37,189 nucleotides of DNA from Alistipes sp. Lineage in GTDB: Bacteria; Bacteroidota; Bacteroidia; Bacteroidales; Rikenellaceae. Shown here piece after piece: positions 26,129 through 34,707 of the stretch. The notes under the pieces were generated by a model. It was not told the origin of the DNA and ran no database searches. It worked only from the letters and a program-made list of their open reading frames with translations. The position numbers were made by a program, and so were the translations under genes. The first letter of the stretch is position 1; each line of letters starts with the position of its first letter. The stretch spans positions 1 to 37,189 of the forward strand of contig JAFNYX010000086.1 of NCBI GenBank assembly GCA_017654125.1. Reading direction: 5' to 3'.

Positions 26129-28102
26129 TTATCGCAGAAAATCCTCGAAATAATCGGTCACCTTATGCATAAGATGCACGCGATGCTTGCCTCGCACGTT
26201 ATGTTGCGCGCGCGGATAAGGGAAGTAGTCCACTGGCACGTTTGCCTTGATGCACTCCTGCACAAAATTGAGCGAGTGTTGCCACAACACTACATCATCT
26301 ACCGCGCCCTGACAAATCAGCAATCGACCACGCAAGTCCTTCGCTCGTGGCAACAATGAAGTTGCTGCAAAGCCATTGGCGTTAGTCGCCTCGGTTTCCA
26401 TATATCGTTCGCCATACATCACCTCGTACCACTTCCAATCAATCACCGGACCACCGGCAACACCAACCTTAAAGACATCGGGATAGTTCACCATAAGCGA
26501 GATAGTCATAAAACCACCATACGACCAACCGTGTACGCCGATACGCTCCGTATCGACCCACTCGTGCGACATCAGCCAGCGCATACCCGCCATCTGATCC
26601 TCCATCTCACACACTCCGCATCGACCGTGAATTGCACGCTCGAACTCCGCGCCACGATTCTGCGTTCCTCGGTTATCCATCACAAAAACAACCCAACCAC
26701 GCTGCGCCATATACATCTCCCAACGACGCAGTTGCGCCTGGAACGAATTGCGCACCATTTGCGAATGAGGGCCACCATAGACGTACAGAATTACGGGATA
26801 CTTCTTCGCCGGATCGAAATCGAGCGGTTTGATAAGGCGGTAGTAGTTATCGTATTTACCGTCGGCACTACGCACCGTACCCAACTCAATAGGCGCAAAG
26901 TTGAACTCCGCAGCCGGATTTTCGGCACGAAACACCTCGCGATACACCTTTCCGTCGGTCGTGCCGACAGCCACAACTCGTGGTACATCAAGCGACGAGT
27001 AGTTATCCGAGAACAAACGAGCATCGGTAGAAAGCGAACAGGTGTGCCAACCCTCATCACGCGTGAGTTGCTGTACGCGGCCCGTACGCAAATCCTTACG
27101 CATCAGATGGCGCTCGACGGGTGACTGCTCGGCCGAATAGTAATATACGGCGCGCTCGCACTGACCCACATACTCCACATCGGCATCAACCTTCGTAAGG
27201 CGAGTCAGCGTATCATCCGCAAGCGAATAGAGATATAGGTTGCGATAACCATCGCGGTTGTTGGTCGTATAGATAAACTTCGACGCATCACCACGCAGAA
27301 AGTAGAGCGGATATTGTGGTTCAACAAAGCGATCGTCGTGCTCGGTTAGCAACGTCTTAATAAACGCTCCGCTCGTCGCATCATATAGATTCAGATGCAT
27401 ATTCTTCTGCGCGCGATCGAGCACCTGTGCATAGATACGCTCCGAGTCGGGCGACCAAGTGAGATTGGTAATGTATCGTTCCTCGTCGAAATCCGTAACA
27501 TTCAGATATACACTCTCGCCCGTCTCGACATTATATACACCCACCTCAATACGCTCCGAAGGCATACCGTTCATCGGGTACTTTATTTCGAAAAGTGAAC
27601 CCGTTCGTGTGGTGATATCGAGCAGCGGGAAGGTCGTAACACGCGACTCGTCTTTCTTATAAAACGCCAAACGACGGCCATCGGGCGAAGGGAAAAGACC
27701 GCCCGAAATACCAAACTCGTTACGCGAAACAGTTGCTCCGCAGACAATGTTTTTATCCTCAAAGTCTGTCACACGACGCTCCGAGCCATCCGCCTCAACC
27801 CAAACGATATTGTTCTCTCGCAGTTCGGCATGTGCCACTTTCGATACTGGTTGCGGTGGCTCCACTTTGCGCACTTTACCCGTTCGCACATCAATGGCCT
27901 GCCACTCGCCCTCCGGCGTGCAATGCAGATATTCGCCCTTTGCACATGCGTCGTTCCATTCGATATGATAGTTCTTAGGTACGAGATCGTGGTTAAGAAT
28001 CGCATCCTCCATCGTAAGCAGACGCCTACCCTCTGCCGCATCTACGCCAAACGCCGTCGCGAAGCACAACAACGTAGCAAACACCATTCGCAAGAAATTC
28101 AT
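26129..28102 (-). CDS. Secreted dipeptidyl-peptidase IV-like serine peptidase (S9 family)
   Basis: The 657-residue protein has a Sec signal peptide (MNFLRMVFATLLCFATAFGV), an N-terminal beta-propeller of the DPP-IV type (from about residue 80), and a C-terminal alpha/beta hydrolase. The nucleophile is Ser527 in GWSYGGF; the Asp is probably in GAVDDVV and the His in GKHRVHLMH. It should cleave N-terminal dipeptides, often Xaa-Pro, in the periplasm or outside. At 657 residues it is shorter than classical bacterial DPP-IV of about 720-740. Its start codon lies directly next to the stop of the PfkB kinase gene, so the two are translationally coupled, although their roles look unrelated. Confidence 0.92.
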   Translation of the reverse strand: MNFLRMVFATLLCFATAFGVDAAEGRRLLTMEDAILNHDLVPKNYHIEWNDACAKGEYLHCTPEGEWQAIDVRTGKVRKVEPPQPVSKVAHAELRENNIVWVEADGSERRVTDFEDKNIVCGATVSRNEFGISGGLFPSPDGRRLAFYKKDESRVTTFPLLDITTRTGSLFEIKYPMNGMPSERIEVGVYNVETGESVYLNVTDFDEERYITNLTWSPDSERIYAQVLDRAQKNMHLNLYDATSGAFIKTLLTEHDDRFVEPQYPLYFLRGDASKFIYTTNNRDGYRNLYLYSLADDTLTRLTKVDADVEYVGQCERAVYYYSAEQSPVERHLMRKDLRTGRVQQLTRDEGWHTCSLSTDARLFSDNYSSLDVPRVVAVGTTDGKVYREVFRAENPAAEFNFAPIELGTVRSADGKYDNYYRLIKPLDFDPAKKYPVILYVYGGPHSQMVRNSFQAQLRRWEMYMAQRGWVVFVMDNRGTQNRGAEFERAIHGRCGVCEMEDQMAGMRWLMSHEWVDTERIGVHGWSYGGFMTISLMVNYPDVFKVGVAGGPVIDWKWYEVMYGERYMETEATNANGFAATSLLPRAKDLRGRLLICQGAVDDVVLWQHSLNFVQECIKANVPVDYFPYPRAQHNVRGKHRVHLMHKVTDYFEDFLR

Positions 28103-29104
28103 TTAGAAGAGATATTTTTCGGTTTTCACTCGCTTAATAAGTCGTTCCACATCGCACCATGCCTCTTCGCCGAGCGTCGTACCGACTACCTCGATAACCT
28201 TACCCGCCGTAATGGCTCCGATTGTTCCGCATTGGCGCAATGTGAGTCCCTCGCAGAGACCGTGCATAAATCCGGCAGCATAAAAGTCGCCCGCACCAGT
28301 CGTATCGACACGTTTGGCGGCCGCCATAATACCTACGTGGATTACCTCCGCTCCATGTTTGATGAGCGCACCCTTCATGCCGATTTTCACCACTGCCAAC
28401 TCACACATCTCCGAGATGTGTTGCAGTGCGTTGATCGGTTCCGATTCGCCAGAAAAGACCTTTGCCTCATCCTCATTGGCAAAGACGATATCGACATATT
28501 CACGCGTAATACGACGCAGGAAGTCGCGATTCTCCTCCACAACATTAAAGCTTGCAAGGTCGATGGCAACCTTCAATCCTCGCCCCTTTGCCGTACGCAT
28601 AGCCGACTCGATGAGCGAATGGTCCTGTACCAGATAGCCCTCGATATAGAGACAGTCGTAACCGTCGAAAATCTCTGCCGAAATCTCCTCCGCACGCAAC
28701 TCCATAGCAGCACCGAGATGTGTCAACATCGTACGCTCGCCATCGGGCGAAACAAGCGACACGCACTTTCCGGAACGATGATCACCACGGAAGATGGTCG
28801 GAGCAATGCCGAGATTCTGCAATGCCTGCTCGAAAAAGTCACCCGTCGTATCGCGACCGACCTTACCTATAAAGCCGACCTGCGTACCAAGGCGAGCCAT
28901 TGCTCTAATCGTATTATCGGCCGAACCACCCAGCGAGAGCGAGTACGGAAAACCTGCTACGGATTTTGAGATTTTGGATTGCAATGCGCTATCGACAAGC
29001 GACATTGAGCCCCTTGCGATGCCGAACTCTTCGAGAACGGCATCCGATTTCAAATTTACAAGCATATCGGTCAGGGCATTGCCGATACCTATAACTTTCT
29101 TCAT
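28103..29104 (-). CDS. PfkB-family carbohydrate/nucleoside kinase (adenosine kinase-like)
   Basis: The 333-residue cytosolic kinase carries both PfkB signatures: SLGGSADNTIRAMARLG (residues about 57-73) and VDTTGAGDFYAAGFMHGL (266-283), with Asp273 as catalytic base. It most resembles the adenosine kinase branch common in Bacteroidetes, where the substrate is usually listed as adenosine or a sugar; sequence does not decide. It follows pfkA by 40 nt and abuts the peptidase gene. Length is normal. Confidence 0.9.
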   Translation of the reverse strand: MKKVIGIGNALTDMLVNLKSDAVLEEFGIARGSMSLVDSALQSKISKSVAGFPYSLSLGGSADNTIRAMARLGTQVGFIGKVGRDTTGDFFEQALQNLGIAPTIFRGDHRSGKCVSLVSPDGERTMLTHLGAAMELRAEEISAEIFDGYDCLYIEGYLVQDHSLIESAMRTAKGRGLKVAIDLASFNVVEENRDFLRRITREYVDIVFANEDEAKVFSGESEPINALQHISEMCELAVVKIGMKGALIKHGAEVIHVGIMAAAKRVDTTGAGDFYAAGFMHGLCEGLTLRQCGTIGAITAGKVIEVVGTTLGEEAWCDVERLIKRVKTEKYLF

Positions 29105-29144
29105 ATGGTTGGGTTTTATATTCTTCGTTTCACTGTGTACTCTC

Positions 29145-30125
29145 TTATATTGAGAGAATTTTCACAAGTTCGATATTGCTGCTGCGTACAGACTTCGTAT
29201 GACTCAACGCTTGTGTAAATGGAACATAGACTGTATCTCCATTACGCACGCCGACCATCACGTTACGCTGACCCTCTTTCAGAGCCTCGATAGCTGCCGC
29301 GCCCAGACGCGATGCGAGGATACGGTCGGCGGCCGTCGGAGAACCACCTCGTTGCAGATGGCCAAGAATCGTAACACGTGCATCGTACTGCGGAAACTCC
29401 TCCTCGACACGCTTTGCCAGACCCATTGCACCACCCGTAGCAGGATTTTCCGCCACGAGAACAATAGCTGAATTCTTGCTCTTGCGAAAGCCGTTGTCAA
29501 TAAGTGTTTTCAGTTGGTCGGCACCTGTCTCCGCCTCCGGAATAATCGCGGCCTCAGCACCCGTAGCTATTGCACCATTGAGTGCAAGATAGCCCGCCGT
29601 ATGGCCCATTACCTCGACAAAGAAGAGTCGCTCGTGCGAAGTTGCCGTATCGCGCAACTTATCCACCGCGTCGGTTATTGTATTGAGGGCCGTATCGTAG
29701 CCAATGGTCGCATCCGTACCCGAAAGGTCGTTGTCGATGGTACCCGGCAGACCGACAATCGGCACATCGAACTCCTCGGCAAACGTACGCGCTCCGGTAA
29801 TCGTGCCGTCACCGCCAATTACCACCAACGCATCAATTTCTTCGCGCTGCATAGTCTCGTACGCCGTACGACGACCTTCTTTCGTTTTAAACTCCGAACA
29901 ACGTGCCGTTTTGAGGATTGTTCCTCCTCGCTGAATAATATTGCTCACGCTCTCCGAACGAAATTCGACAATCTCGCCCGTAATAAGCCCTTTATAGCCA
30001 CGCATCACGCCCTTCACACGCCATCCATTATAGAATGCCGTACGCGTCACGGCTCGAATTGCCGCATTCATACCCGGAGCATCACCGCCCGAGGTAAGTA
30101 TTGCTATACATTTAATTGTTCCCAT
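29145..30125 (-). CDS. pfkA: ATP-dependent 6-phosphofructokinase
   Basis: The 326-residue cytosolic glycolytic enzyme phosphorylates fructose 6-phosphate. The N-terminus [18 protein letters not shown], the ATP site [12 protein letters not shown], the catalytic [21 protein letters not shown] and the sugar-phosphate site [12 protein letters not shown] are all intact. The GGDGT glycine pattern and TIDND are those of the ATP-dependent form; PPi-dependent enzymes usually carry other residues here. It has a near-perfect promoter just upstream and probably leads an operon with the PfkB kinase and peptidase genes. Confidence 0.98.
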   Translation of the reverse strand: MGTIKCIAILTSGGDAPGMNAAIRAVTRTAFYNGWRVKGVMRGYKGLITGEIVEFRSESVSNIIQRGGTILKTARCSEFKTKEGRRTAYETMQREEIDALVVIGGDGTITGARTFAEEFDVPIVGLPGTIDNDLSGTDATIGYDTALNTITDAVDKLRDTATSHERLFFVEVMGHTAGYLALNGAIATGAEAAIIPEAETGADQLKTLIDNGFRKSKNSAIVLVAENPATGGAMGLAKRVEEEFPQYDARVTILGHLQRGGSPTAADRILASRLGAAAIEALKEGQRNVMVGVRNGDTVYVPFTQALSHTKSVRSSNIELVKILSI

Positions 30126-30153
30126 ACAATTACACTTATATGCAAATATCGTT

Positions 30154-30184
30154 CAAAGGTACGAATAATCGTGCGATATTCAAA
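30154..30184 (-). promoter_or_regulatory. Promoter of pfkA
   Basis: On the minus strand TTTG (30184-30181), exactly 19 nt, then TACCTTTG (30161-30154). This is a full match to the Bacteroidetes sigma-ABfr consensus. The pfkA start is 28 nt downstream. Confidence 0.85.
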
Positions 30185-30261
30185 GACACAACACACAAAA
30201 AAGGAGCGCTCCCTCATTTGCCTACGCTACAAGCAACCACACACCCCAACCAACCATAAAC

Positions 30262-30297
30262 AAAAAATTGCCCCGTACGAAGCGACTTCGCACGGGG
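30262..30297 (-). terminator. Terminator of the PspC/DUF2807 operon
   Basis: Minus-strand CCCCGTGCGAAG (30297-30286) pairs with CTTCGTACGGGG (30282-30271), 12 bp with one wobble and a 3-nt loop, followed by CAA and TTTTTT (30267-30262). Confidence 0.88.
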
Positions 30298-30328
30298 ACT
30301 TTCGATTGCTTATGATGTGTGTGGTACT

Positions 30329-31501
30329 CTATTTGTCGATATTCACAGCATCGGACGCATTGAGCAATCGGTTGTACTCCAACGAATCAATCGGCTCGTC
30401 GAAACCCGCCGCACTGCGTTCCAAATTCTCTCGCAAATCATCCCAATCAGCATCAGTTTTCAAGATGCGTGTAATCTCGCTATCCTGCATACTGCTTATA
30501 GACTCTACTCCTGCAAGCATCGTGCCGAAAACAAGAATTAGCCACACGACGAACGACGAGATAAGCACCCACCATCGCGGACGACGACCACGCAACAGCA
30601 CGACGAATAGATAGATGAGTATCAGTGTAGGAATCAACACGATAGCCATGCCGAGCAATGGAAAGGCATACCCAAACTCGGAGAGAAGCGTTGTCAGTGA
30701 ACCAAGATTGCCAAACTGCACATGGTCGGTAAACACCCCGAACGGAATGCACACCATACAGAGCAACAACGAGACGCACACCATAACCAACGGAAATATC
30801 AGCAGTGCCACAAAGACTTTTATTAACACCACCGCAATACGACCCAACGTTGCAACGAACGATGCAATGCTCGATTGTGCGCGCTGCTCGGGTGTTGCAG
30901 TCTGACGGTCGGCAATAGTCTTGGCAGTTACAGGGTTGCCCTCCGCTTCGAGTTTCTGACGCGCCGACTGCGCCGCCGGCACAACAAACCACATGATGAT
31001 ATACAAAAGGGAGAAAAGTCCGAAGAGGTTTTGCGCCGTCATCGACAACCAACTATAATTATGTACGAATAGCGCCACAAGCAGCGGCACTAAGAAGAGT
31101 AGGCGGATAATCGAAGGGTCGATATTGAAATAGCGGCCCAGACCCGCACATACACCTCCGAGTTTAGCCCCCTCCGTATCGCGATACAGGCGGCGCGGAA
31201 TACGCTGCTCGGGCGAGATGCGCTCCTCGGTCTGCGCCTCACCGGAGATATCCTCCGCCGAACCGAGCTGTGCAATAATGTTTTCGACAAGAGGCAGTGC
31301 GACCGTTTGTTGCGGATAGCTCTGTGCCGAAAGAATCAGTTCGGCGATACGTGCCTCAATGTCAGCGATAATCTCCGCGCAATCCGGATTGTCGGCATAA
31401 GCCTTTTTCAGCGACGAAAGGTAGGCTTCGAGGCGGGTATATGCGCCGAGTTCTAACGTGAAGGCGATACCCGATATGCTGCATTTTTTGATTTCGTTCA
31501 T
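30329..31501 (-). CDS. HAAS-like/PspC-domain membrane protein, long form
   Basis: The 390-residue protein has an N-terminal helical region (residues 1-90; GAYTRLEAYLSSLKKAYADN, ADIEARIAELI, VENIIAQLGSAEDI) that resembles the HAAS signalling domain often found with PadR regulators. A PspC domain follows (about 103-180, RRLYRDTEGAKLGGVCAGLG and a membrane pair). Three or four further membrane helices fill residues 215-345, and a polar tail contains DADWDDLRENLERSAAGFDE. It shares the N-terminal and PspC parts with the short protein at 32752-33234. It is the last gene of the cluster, 6 nt after DUF2807. PspC proteins respond to membrane stress; a role here is inferred. Confidence 0.82.
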   Translation of the reverse strand: MNEIKKCSISGIAFTLELGAYTRLEAYLSSLKKAYADNPDCAEIIADIEARIAELILSAQSYPQQTVALPLVENIIAQLGSAEDISGEAQTEERISPEQRIPRRLYRDTEGAKLGGVCAGLGRYFNIDPSIIRLLFLVPLLVALFVHNYSWLSMTAQNLFGLFSLLYIIMWFVVPAAQSARQKLEAEGNPVTAKTIADRQTATPEQRAQSSIASFVATLGRIAVVLIKVFVALLIFPLVMVCVSLLLCMVCIPFGVFTDHVQFGNLGSLTTLLSEFGYAFPLLGMAIVLIPTLILIYLFVVLLRGRRPRWWVLISSFVVWLILVFGTMLAGVESISSMQDSEITRILKTDADWDDLRENLERSAAGFDEPIDSLEYNRLLNASDAVNIDK

Positions 31502-31507
31502 ATTGCT

Positions 31508-32371
31508 CTACATTTTTTTGATTGAACTTGCACCTGTCATACTCTTTACATCTACGGCACAATCACCCTTATAGCGAACGGTCGAAGCCGACGAAGCGGA
31601 GACTGCGAGCGTGTGTGCACACTCGACCGTCACAGACGAAGCTCCGCTCACATCCAGCAGGCCGGCGTCGCAACGTGCCGTTGCGCTCGATGCGCTTGTC
31701 ACTTCCAAGTCAAGCATCGCCACCGACATCTCTTCAATGCGAATGGTCGAAGCCCCACTCACCTCAATTTCCGCACGTGCCGCAATCACACCCTCGCACT
31801 TCAAAGTCGAAGCACCGCTCACTTCGGCATCCAACTCGCGACTCTGTGCCTCCAAACGAAGAGTCGAAGCACCCGACAGTTCGGCTGAAACTTTATCGGC
31901 GATGGTCGAGAGCGAAACTCTCGATGCACCACTTGCCTCAACATCCAGCTCCGCACCGGCAAGCGTCGGCTTGACGTTTACGGTCGATGCTCCGCGAGCC
32001 GTAATTTCGCTAATTCGGCCATTATTCGGCACATAAATCTCGACAACGCAGCCAGGGATATTTCGTCTGCCAAAACTATTCGGAAAGCGGAACGAGGCAT
32101 GCAGCGTATGGTCGCTAACGAAAAGTGTAACGTATTCGAGCAACTGTCGAGGTGCGCGAATGATAATATTGCCCGATGTTCGCTCCTCGACAATGAGTCG
32201 AATTGCGCCCGAGACCTCAATCTCATCGAAAACCATACGGCTACTGCGCGGCTCCATCACGATATCGCCAAAACCGCGGTCGGCAATAAAAAATCGATTG
32301 TCCTCGCGACACGATGCATCAACCGTTACGACGGAGAGCATCGCCACTAATAATAGATATATACGTTTCAT
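31508..32371 (-). CDS. DUF2807 (toast-rack/GIN-like) secreted protein
   Basis: The 287-residue protein has a signal peptide (MKRIYLLLVAMLSVVTVDAS). From residue about 120 it carries nine copies of a (G/S)AS phrase at 127, 148, 167, 186, 206, 226, 243, 261 and 280, spaced 17-21 residues. This is the rung-like pattern of a right-handed beta solenoid in DUF2807 (putative auto-transporter adhesin, head GIN). It should sit in the periplasm or outer membrane. Related toast-rack domains (DUF4097, DUF2154) occur next to PspC and PadR genes in other phyla, consistent with its neighbours here. Confidence 0.88.
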   Translation of the reverse strand: MKRIYLLLVAMLSVVTVDASCREDNRFFIADRGFGDIVMEPRSSRMVFDEIEVSGAIRLIVEERTSGNIIIRAPRQLLEYVTLFVSDHTLHASFRFPNSFGRRNIPGCVVEIYVPNNGRISEITARGASTVNVKPTLAGAELDVEASGASRVSLSTIADKVSAELSGASTLRLEAQSRELDAEVSGASTLKCEGVIAARAEIEVSGASTIRIEEMSVAMLDLEVTSASSATARCDAGLLDVSGASSVTVECAHTLAVSASSASTVRYKGDCAVDVKSMTGASSIKKM

Positions 32372-32391
32372 GATTGGTCTATTCGTGTGTG

Positions 32392-32718
32392 TTATTTGTG
32401 ACGTATTGCGCTAATCTGTTCGACGAGCGTCTCCCACGCCTCGTCGAGCGAGGCAAGATAGTCGCGACCGGCATCGGTCAGCGTGTAGTATTTACGAGGC
32501 GGGCCTTGTGGCGACTCTTCCCAACGATATGTGAGGTATCCCGCATTCTTCATTCGCGTAAGAATCGGATAGAGCGTACCCTCGACCACTATCATTTCGG
32601 CACGTTTCATTTCGGCGATAATAGCCGGAGCGTACGAATCGCCCGATGCGAGAATTGCCAACACGCAATAGTCCATAACCCCCTTACGCATCTGCACTTT
32701 TACATTTTCGTCTTTCAT
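32392..32718 (-). CDS. PadR-family transcriptional regulator
   Basis: The 108-residue protein is a short winged-helix regulator: MRKGVMDYCVLAILASGDSY (helices 1-2), then MIVVEGTLYPILTRMKNAGYLTYRWEE (recognition helix and wing), and TLTDAGRDYLASL with a C-terminal dimerisation helix. PadR proteins usually repress nearby genes and often their own. It lies between the short PspC gene (33 nt) and DUF2807 (20 nt). A pair of AGTACTA repeats around the operon promoter is the obvious candidate operator. Confidence 0.95.
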   Translation of the reverse strand: MKDENVKVQMRKGVMDYCVLAILASGDSYAPAIIAEMKRAEMIVVEGTLYPILTRMKNAGYLTYRWEESPQGPPRKYYTLTDAGRDYLASLDEAWETLVEQISAIRHK

Positions 32719-32751
32719 ACCTTTTATATATTATCCGTTTCCATTATCAGA

Positions 32752-33234
32752 CTACTCCTCCGGAATCACAATCCACAAGATGATATAAATCCAAAGCGAC
32801 ATACCGCCAAAGAGGATTAATAACAGCGTTACAAGGCGCAAAATCGTGGCATCTATACCGAGAAACTCCGCCAAACCGCCACACACACCTGCAACCGAGC
32901 GATTGATGCGCGAACGACGAATGGCACGCCACTCACGACGAGACCGGCGAGCCGACGTCTCGTAAGCATTGCCACAAGCAGGACCGAAATCCTCCGGTGC
33001 ACCCATACGCGCAATCGCAGCCTCTACCATAGCAATCGAGACAACCATACGCTGCGACGAAAGCCCCTCGTGAAATATATCAGCAAAGCGCATTTCGATA
33101 TCCGCCATCACCTCGTCTGCGTTTTCGGCAATGCGTGAACGAACATCTGCCAAGTAGCCGGAGAGGCGGCGATATGCATCCATATCAAGCGCAAATGACT
33201 GATTACCAATAGATACATTAATTACCTCTTTCAT
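32752..33234 (-). CDS. HAAS-like/PspC-domain membrane protein, short form
   Basis: The 160-residue protein has an N-terminal helical region (residues 1-85; MDAYRRLSGYLADVRSRIAE, ADIEMRFADIF, VEAAIARMGAPEDF) similar in layout to that of the long PspC protein at 30329-31501. A PspC domain follows (from about 105, RRSRINRSVAGVCGGLAEFL) with a final membrane helix (LVTLLLILFGGMSLWIYIIL). It is the first gene of the cluster. The repeated N-terminal module next to a PadR gene supports a link between PspC and the regulator, but the direct mechanism is unknown. Confidence 0.85.
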   Translation of the reverse strand: MKEVINVSIGNQSFALDMDAYRRLSGYLADVRSRIAENADEVMADIEMRFADIFHEGLSSQRMVVSIAMVEAAIARMGAPEDFGPACGNAYETSARRSRREWRAIRRSRINRSVAGVCGGLAEFLGIDATILRLVTLLLILFGGMSLWIYIILWIVIPEE

Positions 33235-33276
33235 AATTCCTATACTTTTATTTGGGTTTTAACTATTTTACTGATG

Positions 33277-33318
33277 CAAATATAAGACAAAATACAGTAC
33301 TATGCAATAAAAAGTACT
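33277..33318 (-). promoter_or_regulatory. Promoter and probable PadR operator of the PspC operon
   Basis: On the minus strand ATTG (33308-33305), 20 nt, TATATTTG (33284-33277) forms a promoter 43 nt before the first start codon. On the plus strand AGTACTA occurs at 33296-33302 and 33313-33319, 17 bp apart, on either side of the -33 element; each AGTACT is itself a palindrome. A repressor bound to these sites would block the promoter. Binding by the PadR product is inference. Confidence 0.6.
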
Positions 33319-33346
33319 AAAATTTTTACAAAAAAGTTAGAGCAGT

Positions 33347-33392
33347 AAAAAAAAACAACATCCCGACCTGCCATATATAAGCAAGTCGGGAT
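33347..33392 (-). terminator. Terminator of the caxA-cdsB-phosphatase operon
   Basis: Minus-strand ATCCCGACTTGC (33392-33381) pairs with GCAGGTCGGGAT (33371-33360), 12 bp with one wobble and a 9-nt loop. The following sequence is GTTG and nine T residues (33355-33347). Confidence 0.88.
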
Positions 33393-33429
33393 ATTTATTA
33401 TATATGTTTATGCGCGTGGGCGCGAGCGG

Positions 33430-34707
33430 CTACAACTTACCGAGAAGATACGCGCGCAGGTCGCTCCAACGATAATAGACACCGCACGTCGGTTTGCCTA
33501 CTGCCGCATCGAGCACCTGTTCGCGCTCGTTGTGGAGCACCTTGACAAGCACATCACCCTGCTTATTACGATAGAATACGAGCTGTATGTTGGCAGCCAT
33601 CGGCGTAACGCAGTTGCACTGCCAATAGCGGCTCACATTCTCGAAATCGTCCGTTACGATACGGCCACACTCAATACCGAGCATTGCCACCAACGGGATA
33701 ACATTCACATCGTGAGCAAAACGAAGCGTTGCCTGTTCGCCACCCGTAGCGATAACACGGTCGGCCGTCTCGATAATGTTGCGCACGAGCGGTTTGCTAC
33801 CCGACAAAACAGCCTCGGCAAACGGTTTCGACGGACCCGTAAGCGCGTAACGACGGATATTCGATGCACGCCATGCGGCTGCAAGCTCCTCCTCGGTAAA
33901 GAGGTACGAGTGCGGATTGACGCCGACGTGAGGGGTCGAGCCGAAGATGGCATTCGACAGATAGGCTTCGAACATAAAATCGTTGGTACTTTTGATGGAG
34001 GCGGCAACCTTCGAGCCCTCGCGGAACAGACGTTTCATAAATGCACGCTGGTCGGGCATATAGGCGCGACGCAGGGAATCGCTATACGGTTGCGAGGTAT
34101 GCTTTACGCTGTTCAGACCGGCATACGCCTTCAAATAGCTGTTCGACTCGCTCGACTCGACACGAATATCGAGTTTCGGGTCAAGACGCACAAACTCCGT
34201 AACGGCTGCCGACATCGAGAGAATACAGCGCGGAACGATGGTCGAACGGCAATCGATAAAGCACTTGCGGCCGGACTTGGTCGAGAACACCTCCGGGAAG
34301 TTGTGATACATTCGACGCGCAATACCGCGATGCTGCTCGGCACCGAGTGGAGACAACTCTCCGGCACGACCCTTTGCATCCTCTGCTGCCTTGCTCCAAT
34401 CGGCATAGTAACGCTCGCCGAGTTCCGTCAATTCGCCCGCCTCGTGAGCGCGACGCAGTACATCGAGCTGCCCCTCGTACGACGCAGCCGATGCGTGCCA
34501 ACGAGAGCCATGACGGCTCAAATGGCTGATATAAAACGGCTTATAACCCTTTGGAGCGGGTGTAAGCTCGCCGATATTCTCAACCGGATACGGGCGATAG
34601 AGTTCAAAACCATACTGCGGGTCCAAGTTTTTAATTTCCGCTGCATTTTGCGCTTTTGCACAGAGCGCAGTCGCAAGCACCAAAGAGAAAAAGAGAATGC
34701 GTTTCAT
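33430..34707 (-). CDS. Secreted histidine-type acid phosphatase (MINPP/phytase-like)
   Basis: The 425-residue protein has a signal peptide (MKRILFFSLVLATALCAKAQ) and belongs to the histidine phosphatase clade 2. The RHG motif SRHGSRW supplies the phosphorylated His66; the proton donor pair is His332-Asp333 in RFAHDVNV. The HD pair is that of classical acid phosphatases and differs from the HAE of many MINPP enzymes. Substrates could be inositol phosphates or other organic phosphates in the periplasm or outside. The ATG overlaps the preceding stop (TAATG), so translation is coupled to the cysteine desulfidase-like gene. Confidence 0.9.
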   Translation of the reverse strand: MKRILFFSLVLATALCAKAQNAAEIKNLDPQYGFELYRPYPVENIGELTPAPKGYKPFYISHLSRHGSRWHASAASYEGQLDVLRRAHEAGELTELGERYYADWSKAAEDAKGRAGELSPLGAEQHRGIARRMYHNFPEVFSTKSGRKCFIDCRSTIVPRCILSMSAAVTEFVRLDPKLDIRVESSESNSYLKAYAGLNSVKHTSQPYSDSLRRAYMPDQRAFMKRLFREGSKVAASIKSTNDFMFEAYLSNAIFGSTPHVGVNPHSYLFTEEELAAAWRASNIRRYALTGPSKPFAEAVLSGSKPLVRNIIETADRVIATGGEQATLRFAHDVNVIPLVAMLGIECGRIVTDDFENVSRYWQCNCVTPMAANIQLVFYRNKQGDVLVKVLHNEREQVLDAAVGKPTCGVYYRWSDLRAYLLGKL

